Shown in pieces: positions 17,287 through 25,489 of a DNA stretch of 64,000 nucleotides. The stretch is from Oxalobacteraceae bacterium OTU3CAMAD1 (lineage in GTDB: Bacteria > Pseudomonadota > Gammaproteobacteria > Burkholderiales > Burkholderiaceae_D). The notes under the pieces were generated by a model, which was given only the letters and a program-made list of their open reading frames with translations, was not told where the DNA came from and did no database searches. The position numbers and the translations under genes are program-made. The stretch is taken from assembly GCA_024123915.1 (NCBI GenBank), contig CP099650.1:186001-250000 (forward strand). Direction: 5' to 3'. How positions within the stretch are numbered: the first letter of the stretch is position 1; each line of letters opens with the position of its first letter.

Positions 17287-18435
17287 CTACCCGCCCAGCG
17301 TGACGGCCCGGCCCTGCGCCTTTGCCAGGTACAGCCCGGCGTCGGCGCGGCGCAGCATGGCCTCGATGCTGTCCGCATCCGACAGGCGCATGGCGATGCC
17401 GGCGCTGTACGACAGTTCGAAATCCAAGGTCGGCAACACATAATCGGTTAGCCAGTCGCGCAGGCGGCGGTCGTAGGCCTGGACGGCGGCGATGTCAGCA
17501 CGGTTGAGCAGCACGCAGAATTCCTCGCCGCCGTAGCGGCAAAAGACGTCGCCGGTGCGGCTGACCGCCCGCAGCGCCGCCGCGAAGCGCTGCAGCGCGC
17601 GGTCGCCGGCGGCATGGCCGCGCGTGTCGTTCAGTTGCTTGAAGTGGTCGAGGTCGAGCATCAGCACACCCATCGGCTGCCGGTAGCGCACGCTGATCGC
17701 CAGGTCGACGCCGGCCTGCGCCAGCCAGGCGCGGCGGTTGAGGGCGCCGGTCAGGCCGTCGACCGTGGCGAGCCGCTCGAGCTCGCGCGCGGCCTCGTCG
17801 CGGTGGGCCAGCAGGATGGCCGCCAGCGACAGCACCACCGTGATGTTGGCCACCAGCGCGAACACCAGGTTGACCGCGTGCGGCGCGAAGAAATGGGGAA
17901 AGTCGACCGTGTAGAAGGCGCCCAGCGCGCCGCGCCAGGCGGTCACCACCATTTGCGCCAGCAGCGAGATCACCAGCAACCAGCGCCAGCGGCCGACCGG
18001 CGCCTGCGGCCGTCGGCACAGCGCCATGACCACCATCGCCATCTGCAGGGTCAGCAAACCATTGGCCCAGCCGACGCGGAAGGCGTAACTCGAAAAGCCT
18101 GCGCCGTAGCCGAGCGTCAGCAGCACGGCGATGATGGCTGGCGCGCGCGCGGTGGCCTGGCGGCCGCACCACAAATCGAAGGCGACCGCGTTGAACGCCA
18201 TGCCGCCGGCGATGCAGCCCATCGACAAGGTCGACAGCAGGCGGTCGAGCCAGGCACCGGGCTCGCACATGCTCGACAGCAACAACAGCACCCAGCCGGC
18301 CGTTTGCAGGACGATGCCGACCTGCGCCCGCCGCGCGGGCCGGTTGACATGGCCCATGAAGTACGGCAACGCTACCGCCATCGTCAACATGTTGAGCGTC
18401 ATGGCGATGAGCAGGGTGGAAACGTCGATTTGCAT
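17287..18435 (-). CDS. Membrane-bound GGDEF diguanylate cyclase
   Basis: About 382 residues from ATG 18435. The N-terminal half has around six membrane helices (VSTLLIAMTLNMLTMAVALP, ending before a GGDEF domain that starts near RLATVDGLTGALNRRAWL). The active site is FCRYGGEEFCVLL, a valid GGEEF form, and LDLDHFKQLNDTRGH precedes it. It should synthesise c-di-GMP at the inner membrane; no EAL domain is present. ATG 18507 would add 24 residues, but a TATAAA-like -10 lies too close to it, so 18435 is preferred. No strong RBS is seen for either. Confidence 0.88.
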   Translation of the reverse strand: MQIDVSTLLIAMTLNMLTMAVALPYFMGHVNRPARRAQVGIVLQTAGWVLLLLSSMCEPGAWLDRLLSTLSMGCIAGGMAFNAVAFDLWCGRQATARAPAIIAVLLTLGYGAGFSSYAFRVGWANGLLTLQMAMVVMALCRRPQAPVGRWRWLLVISLLAQMVVTAWRGALGAFYTVDFPHFFAPHAVNLVFALVANITVVLSLAAILLAHRDEAARELERLATVDGLTGALNRRAWLAQAGVDLAISVRYRQPMGVLMLDLDHFKQLNDTRGHAAGDRALQRFAAALRAVSRTGDVFCRYGGEEFCVLLNRADIAAVQAYDRRLRDWLTDYVLPTLDFELSYSAGIAMRLSDADSIEAMLRRADAGLYLAKAQGRAVTLGG

Positions 18436-18562
18436 GAAAAACCACGGGAGGGCGTGGCGGGGCGCGGCACGCGGGCCGATAGTATAACGCACAACCATCT
18501 GTTCCATCAGACAACTTTATAGGCATTGACACAACTAAATATCGGTGTTGCGTCTTGCAGAT

Positions 18563-18591
18563 GGGAACAAAGCGCCGAGCTCGGCTACACT
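18563..18591 (+). promoter_or_regulatory. Candidate promoter of the UPF0303 gene with palindromic spacer
   Basis: GGGAAC and TACACT are 17 bp apart, and the last 12 bp of the spacer form a perfect palindrome GCCGAGCTCGGC (18574-18585). The position is about 45 bp upstream of the gene. The -35 is poor, so this is tentative. Confidence 0.3.
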
Positions 18592-18637
18592 GCGGTCTGC
18601 TACGCTTACCGACTAAGTACCCACTAAAGGATTATCG

Positions 18638-19105
18638 ATGGAAAATTTCCCGGAGTTGCTCGACACGCTGACGCAGCAGGAAAAGGAATTGCAATTTACA
18701 GCCTTCGGCAGCGATACCGCGCTGGCGCTGGGCTTGAAGGTGGTCGAGCTGGCCAAAGACAGGCAAAAGAGCGTGACGATCAACATCACCGTCAACGGCA
18801 AGGTGCTGTTCCATCACGCGATGCAGGGCGCCTCGGCCGACCAGGCCGACTGGATACGCCGCAAGAACAATGTGGTGGAGCGCTTCGGCCGCTGCTCGTT
18901 CTTCATCGGCATCGACCATAAACACCGGGGCGTGGCGTTCGACGAGATCAAGTATCTCGATCCGGCCGACTACGCGGCCCACGGCGGCGCGTTCCCGATC
19001 ACGATCAGGAACGTCGGCATGATCGGCACGGTGACGGTGTCGGGCCTGCGCCAGGCGGAAGACCACGCGATCGCCGTCGAGGCGTTGCGCGCGGTGCTGG
19101 TTTAA
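18638..19105 (+). CDS. UPF0303 / heme-degrading-domain (HbpS-like) protein
   Basis: 155 residues, full length for UPF0303. Characteristic stretches are FGSDTALALGLKVVELA, VTINITVNGKVLFHHAM and WIRRKNNVVERFGRCS, ending in VSGLRQAEDHAIAVEAL. The fold is shared with HbpS and DUF336 proteins, some of which bind heme or cobalamin; activity in this branch is unproven. No signal peptide, so cytosolic. It converges with slyX with 17 bp between the stops. Confidence 0.88.
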   Translation: MENFPELLDTLTQQEKELQFTAFGSDTALALGLKVVELAKDRQKSVTINITVNGKVLFHHAMQGASADQADWIRRKNNVVERFGRCSFFIGIDHKHRGVAFDEIKYLDPADYAAHGGAFPITIRNVGMIGTVTVSGLRQAEDHAIAVEALRAVLV

Positions 19106-19122
19106 AACTCAGTATTCAGCAA

Positions 19123-19335
19123 TTAATAGTGCGGCGGCGGCTCGTGCGCGAGCGCGCCGCCGCTGTTGCCCTGCGCCTGGTCGCGCACATGCTGGACCAG
19201 CGCGGCGCACATCTGCTCGAGCTTGTCGATCTGCTGTTGCTGCTCGTAGACGCGCTGGTTCAGCGACTCGACGATGTGCTCCTGGTGCGCCAGTTTGATT
19301 TCAATATCGATGAAGCGGTCTTCGGTGTTGCCCAC
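19123..19335 (-). CDS. slyX: SlyX family protein
   Basis: About 70 residues, a short coiled coil with the SlyX pattern (EDRFIDIEIKLAHQEHIVES, LNQRVYEQQQQIDKLEQM) and the conserved C-terminal HEPPPHY. GTG 19335 has GGGAG six bases before it and gives the usual SlyX N-terminus; ATG 19359 is an alternative adding eight residues. The function of SlyX is not known. Confidence 0.85.
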   Translation of the reverse strand: MGNTEDRFIDIEIKLAHQEHIVESLNQRVYEQQQQIDKLEQMCAALVQHVRDQAQGNSGGALAHEPPPHY

Positions 19336-19380
19336 GGCATGCTCCCTGCTGGAAAGCATGCATTCTAACCGCCCCGGCGC

Positions 19381-19836
19381 TTATTTCAGATAGACGCCCC
19401 CGCACATCACCATATCTTCTTCCGGCACGCAGTACATGCTCTTCGGTTCGATCTTGCCGTTGGTCGGGTTGGTGAACTTGTAATCCTGCCAGAACGGCTT
19501 TTTCTTCTTGGCCAGCTCGATGCGCTCCTTGATGAAGAACTTGCCGTCAACGTCGCGGATCTCCATCAAGTTCTTGCCGATCATCTTGGGATTGGCGCCG
19601 TGCGTGCGCACCGTGCCGTCGAGGCCGTAAATCACCAGATACAGGTCGCGATCGACGAACTGGCCATCTTTCTTGCCGATCTCGGCGTAGGTTTTCTCGT
19701 TGCCGTTGGCCTTCCAGTATTTCAAGCCCTTGGCCACCATGGCCTCGGCCTCCGGCTTGGTGGCGAATTCCTCGGCCTGGGCTGCGGGCAAGAGCGCGCA
19801 GGAGAGCAGCAAAGCAGCGATAAGTCGGGTACGCAA
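19381..19836 (-). CDS. Exported single Cache-domain protein
   Basis: 151 residues. The signal peptide (LIAALLLSCALLPAAQA) is followed by one Cache-like domain (AEAMVAKGLKYWKANGNEKT, LYLVIYGLDGTVRTHGANP, IGKNLMEIRDVDGKFFIKE) and a pair of cysteines near the end (MYCVPEEDMVMCGG). Such free periplasmic Cache proteins probably bind small ligands. The start is TTG 19836, supported by a near-perfect GGAGGTGA four bases upstream; there is no ATG or GTG in a better place. Confidence 0.8.
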   Translation of the reverse strand: MRTRLIAALLLSCALLPAAQAEEFATKPEAEAMVAKGLKYWKANGNEKTYAEIGKKDGQFVDRDLYLVIYGLDGTVRTHGANPKMIGKNLMEIRDVDGKFFIKERIELAKKKKPFWQDYKFTNPTNGKIEPKSMYCVPEEDMVMCGGVYLK

Positions 19837-19924
19837 GATGTCACCTCCGGAAGCATTTGGACCAAAGCGGTCGGCAAATCGATGCTAGCACATTGCCCCG
19901 GAACAACGCGCGCTTATCGCCGAC

Positions 19925-21997
19925 TCAGGACTTCACTTCCGGCTTGGGTGTGGTTAAAAGTTCCTTCATCCTTGCCAGTCGCTCCTTGGGCGTGATGATT
20001 TCGGACTCGACCGGCGCGGCGGTGCCGACGTCGAGCTCCATTTCCTTGATGAAGCGCGACGGGTCGCAATGCACTTGCTCGCCGCCGCGCTTGCGCTTTT
20101 TGCACCACGTGATCTGCAGGGTGCGCTGGGCGCGCGTGATGCCCACGTACATCAGGCGCCGCTCCTCCTGCACGCGGGCGGCGATGGTCTCGGCCGGCGC
20201 GTCCGGGTCGCCCTTGTGCGGCAGGATGCCCTCCTCCACGCCGACCAGGAACACGTGCGGATACTCCAGCCCCTTGGACGCGTGCAGGGTCGACATGCGC
20301 ACCGCGTCGGGGTCCTCGTCCTGGCCCTCGAGCATGGACATCAGCGCCACCATCTGGGTCAGCTCGAGCACGTTCTTCTCGTCGCTGTCGCGGTCCTTGC
20401 CGCCACGGCCGCGCTCCTTGAGCCAGTTGGTGAATTCCAGCACGTTCTGCCACTTGCCCTGGGCGGCGCGCTCGTCGAACATATCGTACAGATAAGACTC
20501 GTAATTGATCGCCTCCAGCAGGTCGTCCAGCACCTGGGCGGCGTTGTCGCCGCTGCCGCTCGGACCGGGACGGCTGGCGCGCGACTCGAGATTGTTGATG
20601 AAATTGCAGAAGTCGCGCAGCGGGCCCAGTTGGCGATCGTTGAGCAGGGCTTCGATGCCGCCTTTGAACACGGCCTCGAACAGCGAGCACTGCCACTGGC
20701 CCGAGAAGGTGCCAAGCGTTTCCATGGTCGACTGGCCGACCCCGCGCCGGGGCGTGGTCACGGCGCGGATGAAGGCCGGATCGTCGTCGGTGTTGGCCAG
20801 CAGGCGCAGGTAGCTGATGATGTCCTTGATCTCGGCCTTGTCGAAGAAGCTTTGGCCGCCGGAAATCGTGTACGGAATGCGTTCCTTGCGCAGGCTCTGC
20901 TCGATGATGCGCGCCTGGTGGTTGCCCCGGTACAGAATGGCGTAGTCGGACCACTTGTTCTTGCGCTGGAAATGGTCGGCCGAGATCATGATGGCCACCT
21001 GCTCGGCCTCCTGGTCGTCGTTGGCCATGCCGAGCACGTTGATCGGCTCGCCCAAGCCGTGTTCGGACCACAGCGACTTTTCGAACAGCTTGGGATTGTT
21101 GCCGATCACCGCGTTGGCCGCCTGCAGGATGCGCGTGGTCGAGCGGTAGTTCTGCTCCAGCTTGATCACCTGCAGGTCGGGGAAGTCGGTCTGCAGGGTC
21201 TTCAGGTTTTCCACCGAGGCGCCGCGCCAGGCGTAGATGGCCTGGTCGTCGTCGCCCACGGCGGTGAACATCGGCTTTTTGCCGACGCCGGTCACCATCA
21301 GCTTGACCAGCTCGTACTGGCAGGTGTTGGTGTCCTGGTACTCGTCCATCAGCAGGTAGCGCAGGCGGCGCTGCCACTTGTCGCGCACCGGCTCGTTGCT
21401 GCGGAACAGTTCCACCGGCAAACGGATCAAATCGTCGAAGTCGACCGCCTGGTAGGCGGACAGGGTCGCCACGTAGCTGGCGTAGATGCGCGCCGACTGC
21501 GCCTCGTCCTCGTCCTTGGCCTGCTGCAGCGCGATCATCGGGTCGACCAGGCCGTTTTTCCACAGCGAGATGTCGGTCTGGATGCGGCGCACCACCTGCT
21601 TGTCGGTGGTGATGGCCAGATCCTGGATCAGCGAGCCGCAGTCGTCGCTGTCCATGATGGAAAAGCGGTCCTTGAGCCCGACGCCGTTGGCCTCCTGGCG
21701 CAGGATCTTGACGCCCAGCGAGTGGAAGGTCGATACCGTCAGCTGCTTGGCCTGCTTGGGCTGCTTGAGCAGCTTGGCGATACGCTCCTGCATCTCCAGC
21801 GCCGCCTTGTTGGTGAAGGTCAGCGCGGCGATGGTGCGCGGGTCGTAGCCCCGGTCCTCGATCAGGTGGGCGATCTTTTGCGTGATCACGCGCGTCTTGC
21901 CCGAGCCGGCGCCGGCCAGCACCAGGCACGGGCCGTCCAGATAGGTCACGGCTTCGCTTTGCGGGACGTTGAGGCCGAATTGTGGTGCTTTGGACAT
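19925..21997 (-). CDS. rep: ATP-dependent DNA helicase Rep (UvrD/Rep, superfamily 1)
   Basis: 690 residues with the full SF1 motif set in order: LAGAGSGKTRVI (Walker A), LTFTNKAALEMQERI, LMDEYQDTNTCQYELV (II), VGDDDQAIYAWRGA (III), LEQNYRSTTRIL (IV), STLHASKGLEYPHVFL (V) and EERRLMYVGITRAQRTL (VI). It unwinds DNA 3' to 5' and in E. coli helps restart forks together with PriA, whose gene is 4.4 kb away. The N-terminus LNVPQSEAV supports the chosen ATG. It is transcribed alone on the minus strand. Confidence 0.95.
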   Translation of the reverse strand: MSKAPQFGLNVPQSEAVTYLDGPCLVLAGAGSGKTRVITQKIAHLIEDRGYDPRTIAALTFTNKAALEMQERIAKLLKQPKQAKQLTVSTFHSLGVKILRQEANGVGLKDRFSIMDSDDCGSLIQDLAITTDKQVVRRIQTDISLWKNGLVDPMIALQQAKDEDEAQSARIYASYVATLSAYQAVDFDDLIRLPVELFRSNEPVRDKWQRRLRYLLMDEYQDTNTCQYELVKLMVTGVGKKPMFTAVGDDDQAIYAWRGASVENLKTLQTDFPDLQVIKLEQNYRSTTRILQAANAVIGNNPKLFEKSLWSEHGLGEPINVLGMANDDQEAEQVAIMISADHFQRKNKWSDYAILYRGNHQARIIEQSLRKERIPYTISGGQSFFDKAEIKDIISYLRLLANTDDDPAFIRAVTTPRRGVGQSTMETLGTFSGQWQCSLFEAVFKGGIEALLNDRQLGPLRDFCNFINNLESRASRPGPSGSGDNAAQVLDDLLEAINYESYLYDMFDERAAQGKWQNVLEFTNWLKERGRGGKDRDSDEKNVLELTQMVALMSMLEGQDEDPDAVRMSTLHASKGLEYPHVFLVGVEEGILPHKGDPDAPAETIAARVQEERRLMYVGITRAQRTLQITWCKKRKRGGEQVHCDPSRFIKEMELDVGTAAPVESEIITPKERLARMKELLTTPKPEVKS

Positions 21998-22150
21998 CGG
22001 GGGACGATCTGACGAGGAAATAGCCAGCCATTGTAGCAGCGCCGTGCACGGTCGGGGCGGCAGCGGGCCGCCCGGCGCGGGGCCTTCATGACATTTGCGT
22101 TACCATGTTGGCCTGGAGCGCAAACGCGCCCGCTTTTACACGGTAGAACT

Positions 22151-22633
22151 ATGAAATTCGAACATTTAATTGAGATTAACGATCCGCTGAATCCTTTGAT
22201 CGACGCCCTGACCGTCGAACAGCTGTGGGCCGGCCTGGTGCTGAGCGCAGAATCGCCGAAGTTGTTCGTACCGCACCTGGACGATTGCGTCGTCGACGAG
22301 CGCACCGAGAACGGCTTCCGCCGCCGCCGCCGCTTCGGCGAGCTGGTGGTCGAGGACCATGTGGTGCTCGAACCGATGCGCCAGCTGCGCTACGAAGTGG
22401 CGCCGCAGCAGGACATCAGCCGCCAGAGCCTGACGGTGACTATCGAGACCCCGACCGCCGACACCTTGTACGTGCGCTTCCAGTACCAGGACGACCACGA
22501 CGCCGCCACCGACGCCGCCAACGCCATGTACGACGAGTTCCGCAAATCGGCCTATCAAGAGTCCGACATCGACATGATCCGCGTGCTGCGCGACCTGGCC
22601 TCGCAGGGACGGCTCGGCGCCACCTTAAACTAG
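22151..22633 (+). CDS. SRPBCC family protein, DUF1857-like
   Basis: 160 residues beginning MKFEHLIEINDPLNPLIDAL, with LWAGLVLSAESPKLFVPHLD, FGELVVEDHVVLEPMRQLRY and a C-terminal helix (MYDEFRKSAYQESDIDMIRV). This matches the DUF1857 (AtaL-like) branch of the START/SRPBCC fold. No reaction can be assigned. An upstream in-frame ATG (22088) has no better RBS and would add an atypical tail. Confidence 0.8.
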   Translation: MKFEHLIEINDPLNPLIDALTVEQLWAGLVLSAESPKLFVPHLDDCVVDERTENGFRRRRRFGELVVEDHVVLEPMRQLRYEVAPQQDISRQSLTVTIETPTADTLYVRFQYQDDHDAATDAANAMYDEFRKSAYQESDIDMIRVLRDLASQGRLGATLN

Positions 22634-22646
22634 GCGGCCGGCTTTC

Positions 22647-22709
22647 ACCCCGCACTGCGGCGTACAGGGGTCGGACCCCGGGGGTCCGACCCGCTTGGCC
22701 TTGCGGGTT
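22647..22709. repeat. REP-like nested palindrome, copy C
   Basis: Outer arms ACCCCGCAC and GCGGGTT enclose GGGGTCGGACCCC (22667-22679) and GGGGTCCGACCC (22681-22692). It lies between the converging DUF1857 and HD-GYP-like genes. It has the same inner sequence as copy A and the same layout as copy B. Confidence 0.72.
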
Positions 22710-22730
22710 ACTGCTGTGCTCAATCAAGCA

Positions 22731-23870
22731 TCACAGCGCCGCCGCGCGGCCCCACACCTGTTCCATGCGCAGCGGCGGCGCGTTCAGCGCGGCCACCTGG
22801 GCATTGGTCAGCACCTCGCGGATCGCGTGCAGCGGCACGCGCGTGTCACGCTCCAGAAACACCTCCAGCGGCGCGCCGCGCGGGCCGAGCACCGACTCCA
22901 CATGCGGTGTCGTCGATTGCAGCCCCCGGCGCGACACCACCGCCACCTCGCCGTTGATCAACCGTACATAACTGCCGATGGGATAGATGCCCAGCTCGCG
23001 TATCAGCAGCGACGCCAGGTTGGTGTGCAGGGTGGTTCTGGCTTCCAGCAGGATATCGCGCAGTGCCGCGTTGGCCGACATCGCCGGACGATAGCCGCGC
23101 TCCGATACGCGCGCGCAGTAGCGGTCGGCCAGGATCACCAGCTTGGCCAGCGGCGGAATCTGCGCCCCGGCCTTGCCGAACGGATAACCGGTGCCGTCCT
23201 CGTTTTCATGGTGGTGCAGCACGCAGTCGACCCAGGTCGGGTCGGTGATGCCCACATCGGCCAGCAAGCGCGCGCTCAGCTCGGGATGGGCCATCATGCG
23301 CTCGCGCTCGGCCGCATCGAAGGCGGCGGCGCCGTCATGCCAGCGCTGCTGATCCTCCAGCAAGCCCAGATTCATCGTCAGCGCGGCCAGGGTCACGGCC
23401 ATGATGTCGTCCGGCGAGCGCTCGCGGGCGCGGGCGAGCACCTGGGCGACGATGGCGGTGTCGACGCAGTGGCGCACCGGATAAGGCGCCTGCCGCTGGT
23501 TGTGCAGGATGCTGGCGGTGGCGATATCGACATTCAGCGAGATCGCGTCGCCCACCAGGGTCGCGATCTCTTCGAGCTTTCGGCGCAGGCCGGGCGGCGC
23601 CGCGCCCCCGGCGATGGCCTGCTGCAGCCCTTGCAGTTCCAGGCACGCGCCGTTGAGCTTGCGCAGCACGGACGCTGGCCCGGCCGATTCCGGGCCGTGG
23701 TCGCTATAGTCTTCGAAACTGCCGCGCTCGACCAGATAAGCGATCTGATTGGCGCTGGCGATCATGTGTCCCTTGCGCACCAGCAACGCGCCGGTATCGC
23801 TATATACATTCCACGGAATCAGCATTCCCAACTTTAAATCCGCCGCCGTGACCTTTCGTATCTTCATCAA
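22731..23870 (-). CDS. HD-GYP-like protein with degenerate HD motif
   Basis: 379 residues. The C-terminal half matches HD-GYP c-di-GMP phosphodiesterases: first His in VRHCVDTAIVAQVLA, MMAHPELSARLL, VLHHHENEDGTGYP for the H-H-E-x-x-D-G-x-G-Y-P motif, and LVILADRYCARV. The central metal-binding HD, usually LLHDIGKL, is replaced by LTMNLGLL, so two metal ligands are missing. Catalysis is therefore doubtful and a binding or regulatory role is more likely. The N-terminal 80 residues (AADLKLGMLIPWNVYSDTGA, LLVRKGHMI) are typical for this group. No membrane segments. Confidence 0.85.
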   Translation of the reverse strand: MMKIRKVTAADLKLGMLIPWNVYSDTGALLVRKGHMIASANQIAYLVERGSFEDYSDHGPESAGPASVLRKLNGACLELQGLQQAIAGGAAPPGLRRKLEEIATLVGDAISLNVDIATASILHNQRQAPYPVRHCVDTAIVAQVLARARERSPDDIMAVTLAALTMNLGLLEDQQRWHDGAAAFDAAERERMMAHPELSARLLADVGITDPTWVDCVLHHHENEDGTGYPFGKAGAQIPPLAKLVILADRYCARVSERGYRPAMSANAALRDILLEARTTLHTNLASLLIRELGIYPIGSYVRLINGEVAVVSRRGLQSTTPHVESVLGPRGAPLEVFLERDTRVPLHAIREVLTNAQVAALNAPPLRMEQVWGRAAAL

Positions 23871-23958
23871 ACCACTACCGGAACTATCGATCTAGCAGCA
23901 TAAAGCTTCCGGATGGAAATGTGTGACTTTTTTTGTATCGTTGTGTGACAATCCAGAA

Positions 23959-25401
23959 TCATGGCGCGGGGGTGCAATCGACGCACGGATCGTCGTGCTT
24001 GGGCTCGTTCGCCAGCTGGTGCGCCAGGTCGCGCAACGCGGTGCGCACGCCCTCCTCCACCACCGGATGGTAAAACGGCATGTCCAGCATGGCGGCCACG
24101 CTCAGCCCTGCCTGGGCGGCCCATGACAGCAGATGGCCGATGTGCTCGGCGCGCGGCCCGATCATCTCGGCGCCGAGGAAGCGGCCGCTGCGGAACTCGC
24201 CGTAGACGCGCAGCATCCCCTTGTTCTGCAACATCACGCGGCTGCGGCCCTGGTTCTCGAACGACACCTTGCCGACCGCGAAGCGGCCCGTGTGCGAGGC
24301 GCACAATTCCGCGTGGCTGGCGCCGGCCGTGGCGATCTGCGGCTCGGTGAAGGCGATCGTCAGCGGCGTGCGGCGCAGGCCCGGCTTGACGTCCGGATAG
24401 CGCGCGGCGTTGTCGCCGGCGATGCGGCCCTGGTCGGCAGCCTCCGGCAATTGCGGCCGTTCGTTGTCGGCGTCGCCGGCGATGAAGATGGGGCTTTCCT
24501 GGCACTGCATGGTGTATTTGTCGTACACCGGAATGCCGTGGTGGTCGCGCTTGAGGCCGGTGTGTTCCAGTCCGAGCTCGTGCACGTTCGGGCGCCGGCC
24601 CACCGCCGAGAGCAGGTGGCTGAAGCGCTCGGTGCGCTGCTCGCCGTCCAGCTTGGTGCTGGTGACGACCAGTTGCTCGCCGTCGAGCTCAACCTTGGTC
24701 ACCTTGGTTTCATAACGGATATCGAGCTCGACGCTCATGGCGCGGCGCGCCACCGCCAGCACGTCCGGGTCGCTCAACTGGGCGATGCTCTCGCCGCGCG
24801 CGAAAATGGTCACGCGCACGCCCAGCCGGTGCAGCGCCTGCCCCAGCTCCAGCCCGATGATGCCGGTGCCGGCGATGGCGATCGATTCCGGCAAATCATC
24901 CCAATAGAACACGGCGTCGCTGTTGATGACGCGCGGACCGGCGGCGGCCCACTCCTCCGGCACGATGGGAGTCGAGCCGGTGGCGATGACGAAGCGCTCG
25001 GCCTCGACCACGGTATCGTCGCCGACCTGCAGCTTGTTGTCGCTGATGAAGCGGGCGTGGCCGTGCAGCTTGTCGGCGGCCGGATAGCCGTCGACCGCCT
25101 CGACGACGAAGCCGACAAAGCGGTCGCGCTCGGCACGCACGCGCGCCATCACGGCCTTGCCGTCGATGCGCACCGGCCCCGGATGGACGCCAAAAGCCGG
25201 CGCCGCCTTTGCCGCGTGCGCGGCCTCGGCCGCCGCGATCAGCAGCTTGCTGGGCATGCAGCCGACCCGGGCGCAGGTGGTGCCATAGGGACCGCTCTCG
25301 ATCAACACGGCTTTCTTGCCGCCGGCGGTCGCCGCGCGATAGGCCGTCATGCCGGCGGTGCCGGCGCCGATCACCGCAACTTCTGTCTTGATAGTCTTCA
25401 T
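23959..25401 (-). CDS. Dihydrolipoamide-dehydrogenase-like flavoprotein disulfide reductase
   Basis: 480 residues. FAD site VIGAGTAGMTAYRAA at the N-terminus, redox disulfide CARVGC (GTTCARVGCMPSKLL, usually CLNVGC), NAD(P) site AGTGIIGLELGQAL near residue 180, IFIAGDAD near residue 310 and the C-terminal catalytic HPVVEEG. All parts needed for a working class I disulfide reductase are present. The protein ends in an extra PCVDC. No dehydrogenase-complex genes are near, so it may serve another acceptor (lipoamide, quinone or a thiol). ATG 25401 is chosen; an upstream frame adds 16 unlikely residues. It is divergent from an ArgP-like regulator. Confidence 0.87.
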   Translation of the reverse strand: MKTIKTEVAVIGAGTAGMTAYRAATAGGKKAVLIESGPYGTTCARVGCMPSKLLIAAAEAAHAAKAAPAFGVHPGPVRIDGKAVMARVRAERDRFVGFVVEAVDGYPAADKLHGHARFISDNKLQVGDDTVVEAERFVIATGSTPIVPEEWAAAGPRVINSDAVFYWDDLPESIAIAGTGIIGLELGQALHRLGVRVTIFARGESIAQLSDPDVLAVARRAMSVELDIRYETKVTKVELDGEQLVVTSTKLDGEQRTERFSHLLSAVGRRPNVHELGLEHTGLKRDHHGIPVYDKYTMQCQESPIFIAGDADNERPQLPEAADQGRIAGDNAARYPDVKPGLRRTPLTIAFTEPQIATAGASHAELCASHTGRFAVGKVSFENQGRSRVMLQNKGMLRVYGEFRSGRFLGAEMIGPRAEHIGHLLSWAAQAGLSVAAMLDMPFYHPVVEEGVRTALRDLAHQLANEPKHDDPCVDCTPAP

Positions 25402-25454
25402 GATGTGTTCCGATTGGTTTTCTAATTTTACTTTGGAGCAAAAGAGCATTAGTA

Positions 25455-25484
25455 TTACTTATTGTATTTCAATTTTATAAGTAA
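25455..25484. promoter_or_regulatory. Operator-like dyad between the flavoprotein and LysR genes
   Basis: A perfect inverted repeat TTACTTAT / ATAAGTAA with a 14-bp AT-rich spacer, ending 5 bp before the LysR start in an 88-bp divergent promoter region. Size and place fit a LysR-type site controlling both genes. Confidence 0.55.
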
Positions 25485-25489
25485 CACTT

